Notes: generated by a model from the sequence alone, not told the origin. Positions 1 to 5,906 are shown, counted from the stretch's first letter. The stretch is 6,479 nt of DNA from Lachnospiraceae bacterium (GCA_900770325.1 CAAGKE010000240.1:1-6479); one strand, 5' to 3'. A program made the numbers and translations.

Positions 1-672
1 AGTAAAATCCTCCTCATTTCCGATCATGACATCCACATATTTTGCAATTTCCTTATTCACTTCCTGAGCCTTTGCCTGTCCGCCGATGGCACTCCACATG
101 GAGGGACGGTAATTCAGATCGTAGGAAACGATGGTTCCGTACTTTTTTGCCGTCTTAATGGCCGCCAGGACTGTCTCGCAGGACTGCTGGGAAAGGGCAG
201 CATAAATACCGCCGGTATGAAGCCAGCGTACGCCCAGCTCCCCGAAAATGTATTCAAAATCAAAATCCTCCGGTGTGGCTTTGGAAATAGCGGTATTGGC
301 ACGGTCAGAACAGCCCACTGCTCCCCGGATGCCAAAGCCCCGTTCGGTAAAATTCAGGCCGTTGCGGCAGATACGACCGATACCATCCGTTTTCATCCAA
401 TGGATCAGAGAGGTATCTACTCCGCCCTGATTAATAAAATCTTCCATCAGAAGCCCCACTTCATTATCAGCAAAAGCAGTGATCACTGCAGTGTTCATTC
501 TAAAGCATTTCCTTAATCCGCGGATTACATTGTATTCTCCGCCGCCTTCCCATGCACGGAAAGAACGGGCGGTACGGATCCGTCCCTCGCCCGGATCCAG
601 CCGGAGCATCACCTCACCCAGAGAAACTGCATCAAATTTACATTCACTTGCCGGTCTTAAATTTAAATTCAT
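1..672 (-). CDS. kdgK: 2-keto-3-deoxygluconate kinase, PfkB family, N-terminal 224 residues (runs off left edge)
   Basis: An open frame runs from ATG at 672 to the window edge with no stop (224 codons). The product is a PfkB/ribokinase-fold sugar kinase, predicted to phosphorylate 2-keto-3-deoxygluconate to KDPG with ATP in the cytoplasm. The N-terminal strand SLGEVMLRL (residues 17-25) and the substrate-side WEGGGEYNVIRGL (41-53) are typical of the family. So are FADNEVG (67-73), DLNYRPSMW (185-193) and the NEEDF nucleotide-region motif (219-223). The C-terminal third, with the DTxGAGD anion hole and catalytic Asp, lies outside the window, so catalytic completeness cannot be judged. GAGGAG about 8 bases upstream supports this start. 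It lies 56 bases after eda in the same operon. KDG kinase rather than fructokinase is inferred mainly from the neighbouring KDPG aldolase and sugar-acid dehydratase. Confidence 0.87.
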   Translation of the reverse strand, partial: MNLNLRPASECKFDAVSLGEVMLRLDPGEGRIRTARSFRAWEGGGEYNVIRGLRKCFRMNTAVITAFADNEVGLLMEDFINQGGVDTSLIHWMKTDGIGRICRNGLNFTERGFGIRGAVGCSDRANTAISKATPEDFDFEYIFGELGVRWLHTGGIYAALSQQSCETVLAAIKTAKKYGTIVSYDLNYRPSMWSAIGGQAKAQEVNKEIAKYVDVMIGNEEDFT

Positions 673-708
673 GATCTTTCTCCTCTATTTCTTTATATTT
701 CTTTTCGG

Positions 709-731
709 TAATTGCGAAACACGCAAAATTA
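709..731. repeat. miniature copy of the junction palindrome (eda-kdgK)
   Basis: TTGCG (712-716) pairs with CGCAA (722-726) around an AAACA loop. TAA (709-711) and TTA (729-731) extend the stem across a two-base bulge. The right arm includes the eda stop codon. The left arm, TAATTGCGAAAC, is identical to the outer edge of the 212-bp palindrome between edd and eda. It looks like that element's two tips joined with the middle removed. The core AATTGCGAAAC (710-720) begins 38 bases upstream of the kdgK ATG. Confidence 0.6.
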
Positions 732-1382
732 CTCTCCCTTAATTTCTTTTACCAGTGCAGCTGCTTCTTTTGTCAGCTTTGTGATCTGTTCAAATTCCCC
801 TGCTTCGATCAGCGCGCTCTTTACCATCCAGCTTCCGCCGCAGGCGATAATGGACTTACAGTCCAGAAATTCTTTCAGATTATTTGCGCCAATTCCGCCG
901 GTGGGCATAAATTTCAGGCCCACATAGGGGGCTGCCAGAGCTTTAATGGTTGCCACACCGCCAAACTGGACTGCAGGGAAAAATTTAACAGCCTTCAGTC
1001 CCCGCTTTACTGCCTGTGCCACCTCAGAAGGAGTCACACAGCCGGGAAATACCGGAATTTCTCTTTCCAGGCAATAATCTACGATCTCCGGATCGAATCC
1101 GGGGCTTACAATAAATCTGGCGCCTGCATCCACTGCACGGTCCACCTGCTCAGTAGTCAGGACAGTTCCGGCACCCACCAGCATTTCCGGAAAAGCTTCC
1201 GTCATCCGGCGGATACTTTCCGCTGCCGCTGCAGTACGGAAGGTCACTTCTGCGCAGGGCAGCCCGCCTTCGCACAGGGCCTTTGCCAGCGGTTTTGCAT
1301 TGTCTGCGTCTTCCAGCACAACTACCGGAACCACACCAAGCTCTGCAATCTGATTCATCATATTCTTCATCATATTCTTCAT
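729..1382 (-). CDS. eda: 2-keto-3-deoxy-6-phosphogluconate (KDPG/KHG) aldolase
   Basis: A complete 217-residue class I aldolase, about the usual size for Eda, that splits KDPG into pyruvate and glyceraldehyde-3-phosphate in the cytosol. It folds as a TIM barrel and normally forms a trimer. The active-site residues known from E. coli Eda are all visible: Glu45 and Arg49 in EVTFRT, Thr73 in GAGTV, Pro94 in VSPGF, the Schiff-base Lys133 in VKFFPA, Thr161-Gly-Gly in MPTGGI, and Ser184 in the phosphate-binding CGGSWM. EVTFRT favours Eda over the DgoA (2-oxo-3-deoxy-galactonate-6-P) type. GAGGAG at 1396-1391, 8 bases before ATG 1382, decides the start, although in-frame ATGs follow at codons 4, 5, 8 and 9. 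The N-terminus MKNMMKNMM comes from a tandem 12-base duplication. The gene lies between the dehydratase and KDG kinase in one operon. Confidence 0.96.
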   Translation of the reverse strand: MKNMMKNMMNQIAELGVVPVVVLEDADNAKPLAKALCEGGLPCAEVTFRTAAAAESIRRMTEAFPEMLVGAGTVLTTEQVDRAVDAGARFIVSPGFDPEIVDYCLEREIPVFPGCVTPSEVAQAVKRGLKAVKFFPAVQFGGVATIKALAAPYVGLKFMPTGGIGANNLKEFLDCKSIIACGGSWMVKSALIEAGEFEQITKLTKEAAALVKEIKGE

Positions 1383-1414
1383 TATCTTCTCTCCTCACCA
1401 TCATAATTTAAAAC

Positions 1415-1626
1415 AGGTAATTGCGAAACTCGTAGAACTGCCCTCCGAAGGGCTGCATGTCTCCCAGTGTACAGCATCGAAAACGACATTTTGATGAGAT
1501 GTCTGTCATAGGAAGACTATTTTGTCTTACTATGACAGACAGAACAGAAAAATGCTCGTTTTCGAGATGAACACGGGAGATGTGCAGACCGAAGGATGGC
1601 AAAACAGTTGCGTTTCGCAATTGCCT
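1415..1626. repeat. 212-bp long-armed palindromic element filling the edd-eda spacer
   Basis: The left arm (1415-1511) and right arm (1530-1626) are imperfect reverse complements over about 97 bases each. The ends 1415-1429 and 1612-1626 match at 14 of 15 positions. TCGAAAACGA (1477-1486) pairs perfectly with TCGTTTTCGA (1556-1565). TGTCTGTCATAG (1500-1511) pairs perfectly with CTATGACAGACA (1530-1541). A further AAGAC/GTCTT stem (1513-1517 with 1524-1528) closes a 6-base loop. CTCCC-GTGT at 1461-1470 pairs with ACACGGGAG at 1571-1579. The element starts 5 bases after the edd stop and ends 33 bases before the eda start. It has no credible ORF. In the transcript it would form one very long hairpin. 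A palindromic repeat of MITE/RIB type or an RNA processing element are both possible. Confidence 0.85.
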
Positions 1627-1631
1627 ACAAG

Positions 1632-3380
1632 TTAAAATTCCAGATAAGCACCTTTCATGGGGCTGGCTGCATGCTCGCTGAACAGACGAAGCACACCGCT
1701 CTTATATTTTCGCTCTTTCGGCGCCCAGTTCTTTCTGCGCTCTGCCAGTACGGCATCGATCTCTTCCGGAGTCTTTCTCTCTCCCCGGATTCCTATGATG
1801 TTCAGCTTTCGTTCCATCACATCGATCTCGATCAGATCTCCTTCCTCCACCAGAGCAATGGGACCGCCATCTGCCGCTTCCGGACTGCAGTGTCCGATCA
1901 CAGGCCCGGTAGATGCACCGGAGAAACGTCCATCCGTAATTAATGCGATGCTGCGTCCCAGCTCCTTATCGCTGCTGATTGCTTCCGAGGTATAGAACAT
2001 TTCCGGCATACCGCTGCCTTTCGGGCCTTCATACCGGATAAATACGGCATCTCCCTTTTCCACTTTGTGGTTCAGCACCGCATCCAGACATTCCTCTTCG
2101 CTGTCAAAGGGTCTTGCCCGCAGTACAGCCTGAAACATTTCTTTCGGGCAGGCAGTATGCTTGATCACAGCACCTTCCGGAGCCAGATTGCCCCGCAGGA
2201 TGGCTATACTTCCGTCTGTACCGATTGCCTTATCATAAGGCCGGATCACATCCTCCCTGGACAGATTACAGTGATAGCGCTCATTGAACTCCTGCATCCA
2301 CCGGTCACAGCGCTCGTAAAATCCGTTTTCCTTCAGCTCCTGCAGATTTTCTCCCAGCGTTTTTCCGGTTACGGTCATCACATCAAGATGGAGGAAAGGC
2401 CTGATCTCTTCCATAATAGCCGGGACGCCTCCCGCATAATAAAATACCTCAGCCGGCCAGCGTCCTGCCGGACGCACATCCAGAAGATACCGGGCATTCC
2501 TGTGGAGACGGTCAAAAGTATCTCCGGTGATCTCGATTCCCAGTTCATGAGCGACTGCCGGAATGTGCAGCAGACAGTTGGTGCTGCCGGATATGGCCGC
2601 ATGCACCAGGATAGCATTTTCAAAGCTCTTAACAGTTACGATATCACTGGGACGCATATGCTCCATGGAAGCCAGTTTTACTGCCTGACGTCCGGCTTTT
2701 CTGGCAAAATCCAGCAGATCCGGGCTGGTGGCCGGCATCAGGGCGCTGCCGGGAAGGGTCAGTCCCAGGGCTTCTGCCATGATCTGCATCGTGGATGCGG
2801 TTCCGATAAAGGAGCATGCACCGCAGCTTGGGCAGGCGTTCTGCTTTGCCCAGTTCAGTTTTTCTTCTGTAATCTCGCCTCTCTGATATTTCGCACTGTA
2901 CATGCCAAGCTGTTCCAGCGTAAGCATATCCGGTCCGGCGTTCATAGTACCTCCGGGCACTACAATGGAGGGGATATTTACTCTGCAAAGCCCCATCAGA
3001 TTGGCGGGCATTCCTTTATCACAGCTTGCCAGGAATACTCCTGCATCAAAGGGAGTGGCATTCGCATGGATCTCAATCATATTTGCGATCATCTCTCGGC
3101 TGGCCAGGCTGAAATTGATTCCATCTGTTCCCTGACTCTCTCCGTCACAAATATCGGTAGCATAATACCTCGCTCCATATCCTCCCGCTTCCGCAATGCC
3201 CTTCCGGACCTCTTCCACCAGAACATTCAGATGTCCGCTGCCCGGATGACTGTCTCCATAAGTACTTTCAATGATCACCTGGGGCTTCGACAGATCTTCC
3301 GGTCTCCATCCGGTTCCGATACGCAGAGGATCCAGCTCCGGTGCCAGCATACGCATTTCCTGACTCTTTAAGCAACTCAT
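1632..3380 (-). CDS. IlvD/Edd-family sugar-acid dehydratase, probably gluconate (aldonate) dehydratase
   Basis: A 582-residue Fe-S and Mg2+ dependent dehydratase of the IlvD/Edd family, predicted to turn a free aldonate such as D-gluconate into 2-keto-3-deoxygluconate. Visible motifs are GTGWRPEDL (22-30), DICDGESQGTDG (76-87), SCDKGMPANLMG (119-130; Cys120 is a cluster ligand and Asp121/Lys122 are the Mg-site residues), CPSCGACSFIGTASTM (183-198; Cys189 aligns with the third ligand), HAAISGSTN (260-268), GNLAPEGAVIK (397-407) and LITDGRFSGAS (480-490), where Ser487 aligns with the family's catalytic serine. The PCN cysteine of IlvD is replaced by PGS (46-48), while Cys78 sits in a CDG motif as in Edd. 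From memory, the segments resemble YjhG/YagF xylonate dehydratases more than E. coli Edd. Chosen start ATG 3380 has AAGGAAGG about 10 bases upstream. Gluconate is inferred from gntP, kdgK and eda; a valine-pathway IlvD is unlikely here. Confidence 0.88.
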   Translation of the reverse strand: MSCLKSQEMRMLAPELDPLRIGTGWRPEDLSKPQVIIESTYGDSHPGSGHLNVLVEEVRKGIAEAGGYGARYYATDICDGESQGTDGINFSLASREMIANMIEIHANATPFDAGVFLASCDKGMPANLMGLCRVNIPSIVVPGGTMNAGPDMLTLEQLGMYSAKYQRGEITEEKLNWAKQNACPSCGACSFIGTASTMQIMAEALGLTLPGSALMPATSPDLLDFARKAGRQAVKLASMEHMRPSDIVTVKSFENAILVHAAISGSTNCLLHIPAVAHELGIEITGDTFDRLHRNARYLLDVRPAGRWPAEVFYYAGGVPAIMEEIRPFLHLDVMTVTGKTLGENLQELKENGFYERCDRWMQEFNERYHCNLSREDVIRPYDKAIGTDGSIAILRGNLAPEGAVIKHTACPKEMFQAVLRARPFDSEEECLDAVLNHKVEKGDAVFIRYEGPKGSGMPEMFYTSEAISSDKELGRSIALITDGRFSGASTGPVIGHCSPEAADGGPIALVEEGDLIEIDVMERKLNIIGIRGERKTPEEIDAVLAERRKNWAPKERKYKSGVLRLFSEHAASPMKGAYLEF

Positions 3381-3412
3381 CTTCCTATATCCTTCCTTTC
3401 TTATAATTCATA

Positions 3413-3516
3413 CAGCCAATTGTAAAACTCGTAAAACTGTCCTTGAAAGAACTGCAGAGTTTCCGTTCACCTTGTCTGAAGCGGCATTCTGCAGTCTTCG
3501 GATGCTGCATTTTTTA
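3413..3516. repeat. diverged junction palindrome / hairpin between gntP and edd
   Basis: ACTGCAGA (3451-3458) pairs perfectly with TCTGCAGT (3488-3495). Inside it, CCGTTCA (3463-3469) pairs with TGAAGCGG (3477-3484) with one bulged G, leaving a 7-base loop. Weaker pairing continues outward (TCC 3440-3442 with GGA 3500-3502, and A- and T-runs at the edges). The flank 3413-3456 aligns without gaps to 1414-1457 of the large edd-eda palindrome at 33 of 44 positions, so the two are related. The right side touches the gntP stop codon. The edge AATTGTAAAAC (3418-3428) starts 38 bases upstream of the edd ATG. In the mRNA it is a stable hairpin followed by only a weak U-run, so it is at most a leaky terminator. 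Confidence 0.7.
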
Positions 3517-4869
3517 TGCAAAGAACGAAATAATCAGTGCCACTATAAAACCGGTGGCCCCAACCAAAGTCTCCATGATGGTCCATGTCTTTAAGGTAGT
3601 TTTTTCATCCATACCCACCAGAGATTTCACCAGCCAGAATCCGGAGTCATTAAAGTGGGAGCATACGGTTGCTCCACCTGCTACTGCTGCTGTGGTGCAG
3701 GCCAGGTACAGGGGAGAAAGCTCCGCAATACCCGGTATTGCTGCAATAATACCTGCTGCCATGGTCATGGCAACCGTGGCAGAGCCTACGCAGATACGAA
3801 CCAGCGCAGCCACGATAAATGCCAGTACTACAATTGGAAGAGACATGGAAGCCACCGCATTTCCAATCACATCTCCCAGTCCGGAATACTGCAGAACGTA
3901 ACGGAGCACGCCGCCGCAGGCAGTCACCAGAAGGATCATACCGGTGGGTTCCAGAGACTTGGTCATAATTTTTTCCAGTTCCTTCATGGTATAGCCGTGT
4001 CTTAAGCCCAGCACCAGCATTGCCGCGATGGTGGCGATCAGAAGTGCTACAAAAGGTTCACCCAGAAAATTAAATACCGGCATAACGGATTCCATTGCGG
4101 GAATAATACCAAAAACAGATTTCAGGATAATCAGTACCAGCGGGATCAGGATGATACCCACAATGGTCCAGAACCCGGGAAGTTTGGACTCATCATAATC
4201 TGCCTGATTTGCCACATGCTCCGGAACCGGGATGAAATACTTTTTACCACAGATGGAGCCCCATACCGGTCCGGCTACGATCATGGAAAAAATACCGCAG
4301 CAGATACCCACAAGGATTACCCAGCCAAGATCCACATTCAGCATATTCGCAACCAGAATGGGACCGGGTGTGGGAGGGATAAATGCATGTCCTACTGCCA
4401 GACCGGCCAGAAGAGGAATAGCATAGAAAAGGGAAGAACGTTTTGTCTTTTTTGCCAGTGAAAAAGCAAGAGGTATCAGAATGATCAGACCGGCATCAAA
4501 AAACACCGGCATGGCAATAATCAGTCCCGTAATACCCAGTGCCCAGGCGGCTTTTTTATCACCGAACCATTTCACCATGGTAACAGCCAGGGTCTGGGCT
4601 CCTCCGGACGCTTCCAGAATGGCGCCGAACATGGAACCAAGGCCCACCAGCAGAGCAATTCCCTTTAATGTATTTCCAATACCGTCGTTGACAGCCGTAA
4701 CAATATCTGAGGCAGGCATACCTGCAATCAGGCCGATGGAGATCGCGCCCACCAGAATGGCAATCATTGCCTGAACATTAAATTTTATAATCAGGACCAG
4801 CAGAATTACCAGTCCGATCACAGCGGCTAAAACAAGCCTGGTTGGATTTAAAGTAACTTCCGTATTCAT
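3514..4869 (-). CDS. gntP: GntP-family gluconate/aldonate:H+ symporter
   Basis: A 451-residue polytopic inner-membrane permease of the GntP family (E. coli members such as GntT and IdnT are about 440 residues). Hydrophobic segments run almost throughout, roughly 12, including about 11-29, 34-52, 70-87, 107-138, 149-175, 182-204, 233-255, 271-288, 309-325, 343-361, 365-400 and 431-450. Family signatures include MPVFFDAGLIIL (120-131), HAFIPPTPGPI (161-171), GSATVAMTMAAGI (362-374) and CSHFNDSGFWLVK (403-415). An upstream in-frame ATG at 4890 has no Shine-Dalgarno. ATG 4869 has AGAGGA 8-9 bases upstream and is preferred. It is the first gene of the catabolic operon behind a sigma-A promoter with operator-like repeats, so it should be induced by its substrate. 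Gluconate is the best guess, but other hexonates are possible because the family also carries idonate and fructuronate. Confidence 0.93.
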   Translation of the reverse strand: MNTEVTLNPTRLVLAAVIGLVILLVLIIKFNVQAMIAILVGAISIGLIAGMPASDIVTAVNDGIGNTLKGIALLVGLGSMFGAILEASGGAQTLAVTMVKWFGDKKAAWALGITGLIIAMPVFFDAGLIILIPLAFSLAKKTKRSSLFYAIPLLAGLAVGHAFIPPTPGPILVANMLNVDLGWVILVGICCGIFSMIVAGPVWGSICGKKYFIPVPEHVANQADYDESKLPGFWTIVGIILIPLVLIILKSVFGIIPAMESVMPVFNFLGEPFVALLIATIAAMLVLGLRHGYTMKELEKIMTKSLEPTGMILLVTACGGVLRYVLQYSGLGDVIGNAVASMSLPIVVLAFIVAALVRICVGSATVAMTMAAGIIAAIPGIAELSPLYLACTTAAVAGGATVCSHFNDSGFWLVKSLVGMDEKTTLKTWTIMETLVGATGFIVALIISFFA

Positions 4870-4926
4870 TTTGTAATTCCTCTCTTTCATTTTACGTTTG
4901 CTTTATTTTCACGCCCATAATCTTAA

Positions 4927-4937
4927 ATGTCTGATGT
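4927..4937. promoter_or_regulatory. operator-like site 3 in the gntP leader
   Basis: ATGTCTGATGT shares the TCTGATGT half of the palindrome at 5029-5041. It lies about 60 bases downstream of the predicted start point and 58 bases upstream of the gntP start codon. It may be an auxiliary operator of the neighbouring FadR-type regulator. The sequence is less symmetric than the promoter-proximal site. Confidence 0.4.
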
Positions 4938-4970
4938 TTTTCCTTTTTCAAATGCCTCCTTCCACAATAT

Positions 4971-4981
4971 TATCAGACGTC
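4971..4981. promoter_or_regulatory. operator-like site 2, just downstream of the operon start point
   Basis: TATCAGACGTC carries the ATCAGA core found in the palindrome at 5029-5041. It falls about 12-22 bases downstream of the predicted transcription start, where a bound repressor would block elongation or open-complex formation. Only one half matches well. Confidence 0.4.
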
Positions 4982-4999
4982 ATATGTCTTTGTGATTAA

Positions 5000-5028
5000 A
5001 ATATACTATTTGTTTGACAATTCGTCAA
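5000..5028 (-). promoter_or_regulatory. sigma-A promoter of the gntP-edd-eda-kdgK operon
   Basis: Reading the minus strand, TTGACG (5028-5023) is followed by an exact 17-base spacer and TATATT (5005-5000). This is a close match to the TTGACA/TATAAT consensus. Transcription would start near 4993, giving a leader of about 124 bases before the gntP ATG. It lies directly after the regulator's terminator, so the operon is an independent unit. Confidence 0.8.
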
Positions 5029-5041
5029 TACATCAGATGTA
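5029..5041. promoter_or_regulatory. perfect 13-bp palindromic operator abutting the operon -35 box
   Basis: TACATCAGATGTA is a perfect palindrome about a central base. It immediately precedes the -35 hexamer (5028-5023). FadR-type GntR regulators bind short palindromes of about this size as dimers, and such a regulator is encoded next door. Its placement at -35 suits a repressor or a position-dependent activator. Related cores occur at 4927-4937, 4971-4981 and 5832-5853. Confidence 0.65.
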
Positions 5042-5068
5042 TTTTTCTTTTCATTCTCTTTTCTGCAC

Positions 5069-5098
5069 AAAAAAAAGGACTTTTTTGTAAAAAAGCCC
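5069..5098 (-). terminator. intrinsic terminator of the FadR-type regulator gene
   Basis: On the minus strand, GGGCTTTTTT (5098-5089) pairs with AAAAAAGTCC (5086-5077), including one G-U pair. The apical loop is tiny, and eight T residues (5076-5069) follow. The hairpin begins about 20 bases after the regulator's stop codon and separates it from the catabolic operon. Confidence 0.85.
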
Positions 5099-5117
5099 CC
5101 CCTGTTTTTGGTAATAA

Positions 5118-5819
5118 TTACTTATCCCTTTGCATCCTGATCAAAAGCTGCCGGTTATACGTCAGATGCATGATCATTGCACATCTTGCTCCCACCGGAT
5201 CCCTGTCCTGAATCGCTTCCAGAATGGCACGATGGGTGTTGATCGTCTCCTGCATCAGTATCCGGTGTGTCAGATGAACAAAAGTAATGATTGCTGTATT
5301 AATAATAGGAATCAGTGTCTCCACTACCCTGTTCTTGCTGCAGCGGGCAATACAGGTATGAAACTCCACATCCTTCTGACTGTGATTTTTCCCGCTGAGA
5401 TACAGCTGCTCTGTTTCATCACAAAGCTGCGCAAGAGTCTCCAGTTCTTCCGCTGTGGCCTTCTCTGCCGCCAGAGCTGCGATCTCCGGCTCCAGCATCA
5501 GCCGGACCTCAAAAAGCTCCAGTGCCAGCTTATACTTATCCTCCTCCAGCCGGGAAAGCCCCAGCGGATCATCCTCCGCACTCTGCCTGCTGATTACAAA
5601 GGTTCCTGATCCTCTGCGTACTTCCAGAATACCTTTGGATACCAGACTTTTTACTGCCTCACGGACTGTACTGCGGCCTGCCCCGAATTTTTCCGCCAGT
5701 TCAAATTCATTAGGCAGCTTTTGTCCCACTTCCACCGGCTCCTGCAGGATATAATTCATAAGTTCTTCTTCAATCTGCTTACCCAGAAGTTTTTTTTCCA
5801 CCTTTTCAAATTGGTACAT
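5118..5819 (-). CDS. GntR-superfamily transcriptional regulator, FadR/FCD subfamily
   Basis: A 233-residue cytoplasmic DNA-binding regulator from ATG 5819. Residues about 9-76 form the GntR winged helix (KLPNEFELAEKFGAGRSTVREA at 34-55, then the wing GILEVRRGSGTFV at 63-75). Residues about 95-225 are an all-helical FCD effector domain. The FCD metal-site residues are in place: Asp150 and His154 in DVEFH, His196 in NTHRAIL, and His218 in IMHLT. It therefore probably binds a metal-chelated carboxylate such as a sugar acid or KDG. An in-frame TTG at 5855 would add 12 residues, but it overlaps the predicted -10 box, so ATG 5819 is preferred even though its Shine-Dalgarno (GGGGATAGG) is weak. It has its own promoter, candidate auto-operator and terminator. 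It is the likely regulator of the adjacent sugar-acid operon, but effector and sign of control are not shown. Confidence 0.93.
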   Translation of the reverse strand: MYQFEKVEKKLLGKQIEEELMNYILQEPVEVGQKLPNEFELAEKFGAGRSTVREAVKSLVSKGILEVRRGSGTFVISRQSAEDDPLGLSRLEEDKYKLALELFEVRLMLEPEIAALAAEKATAEELETLAQLCDETEQLYLSGKNHSQKDVEFHTCIARCSKNRVVETLIPIINTAIITFVHLTHRILMQETINTHRAILEAIQDRDPVGARCAMIMHLTYNRQLLIRMQRDK

Positions 5820-5831
5820 TTTCCTATCCCC

Positions 5832-5853
5832 GTCTGATTTTTGTTTCTCAGAC
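5832..5853. promoter_or_regulatory. candidate auto-operator (inverted repeat) of the regulator gene
   Basis: GTCTGA (5832-5837) and TCAGAC (5848-5853) are perfect 6-base inverted arms separated by 10 bases. They lie immediately downstream of the predicted -10 and cover the predicted start point. The GTCTGA core is shared with the sites around the gntP promoter, which suggests the regulator also controls itself. Confidence 0.55.
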
Positions 5854-5854
5854 A

Positions 5855-5884
5855 ATTATAAAACAAAAAATAAAAATCTGCAAA
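5855..5884 (-). promoter_or_regulatory. probable promoter of the regulator gene
   Basis: A perfect -10 hexamer TATAAT lies at 5860-5855 on the minus strand. The -35 is weak: TTTGCA (5884-5879) with an 18-base spacer, or TTGCAG (5883-5878) with 17. The start point would be near 5848, giving a leader of about 29 bases before ATG 5819. Confidence 0.6.
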
Positions 5885-5906
5885 TATCGTTTAAGACACA
5901 GTAACA

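Noticed and set aside
1150..1404. 84-codon frame overlapping the start of eda, very acidic N-terminus
   Set aside because: It is the out-of-frame reading of eda. The acidic start is the eda 12-base duplication read in another frame.
1408..1620. 70-codon minus-strand frame between edd and eda
   Set aside because: It coincides with the 212-bp palindrome. A palindrome of this kind often leaves frames open by chance, and there is no ribosome binding site or family resemblance.
1415..1626. CRISPR array or ordinary terminator in the edd-eda spacer
   Set aside because: There are no direct repeats with spacers. The structure is one inverted repeat with no U-tract after it, too long for an intrinsic terminator.
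2067..3371. 434-codon open frame on the + strand
   Set aside because: It lies antisense within the dehydratase gene, has a composition typical of a reversed coding frame, shows no recognisable domain, and lacks a ribosome binding site. The minus-strand protein is unmistakably IlvD/Edd.
3474..3479. GTCTGA operator core in the loop of the gntP-edd hairpin
   Set aside because: A lone 6-base match. GTCTGA also occurs inside the dtd coding region near 5949, so chance is sufficient.
5820..5855. TTG start extending the regulator by 12 residues
   Set aside because: The TTG overlaps the predicted -10 TATAAT and lies upstream of the predicted start point, and the extra residues are not part of the GntR fold.
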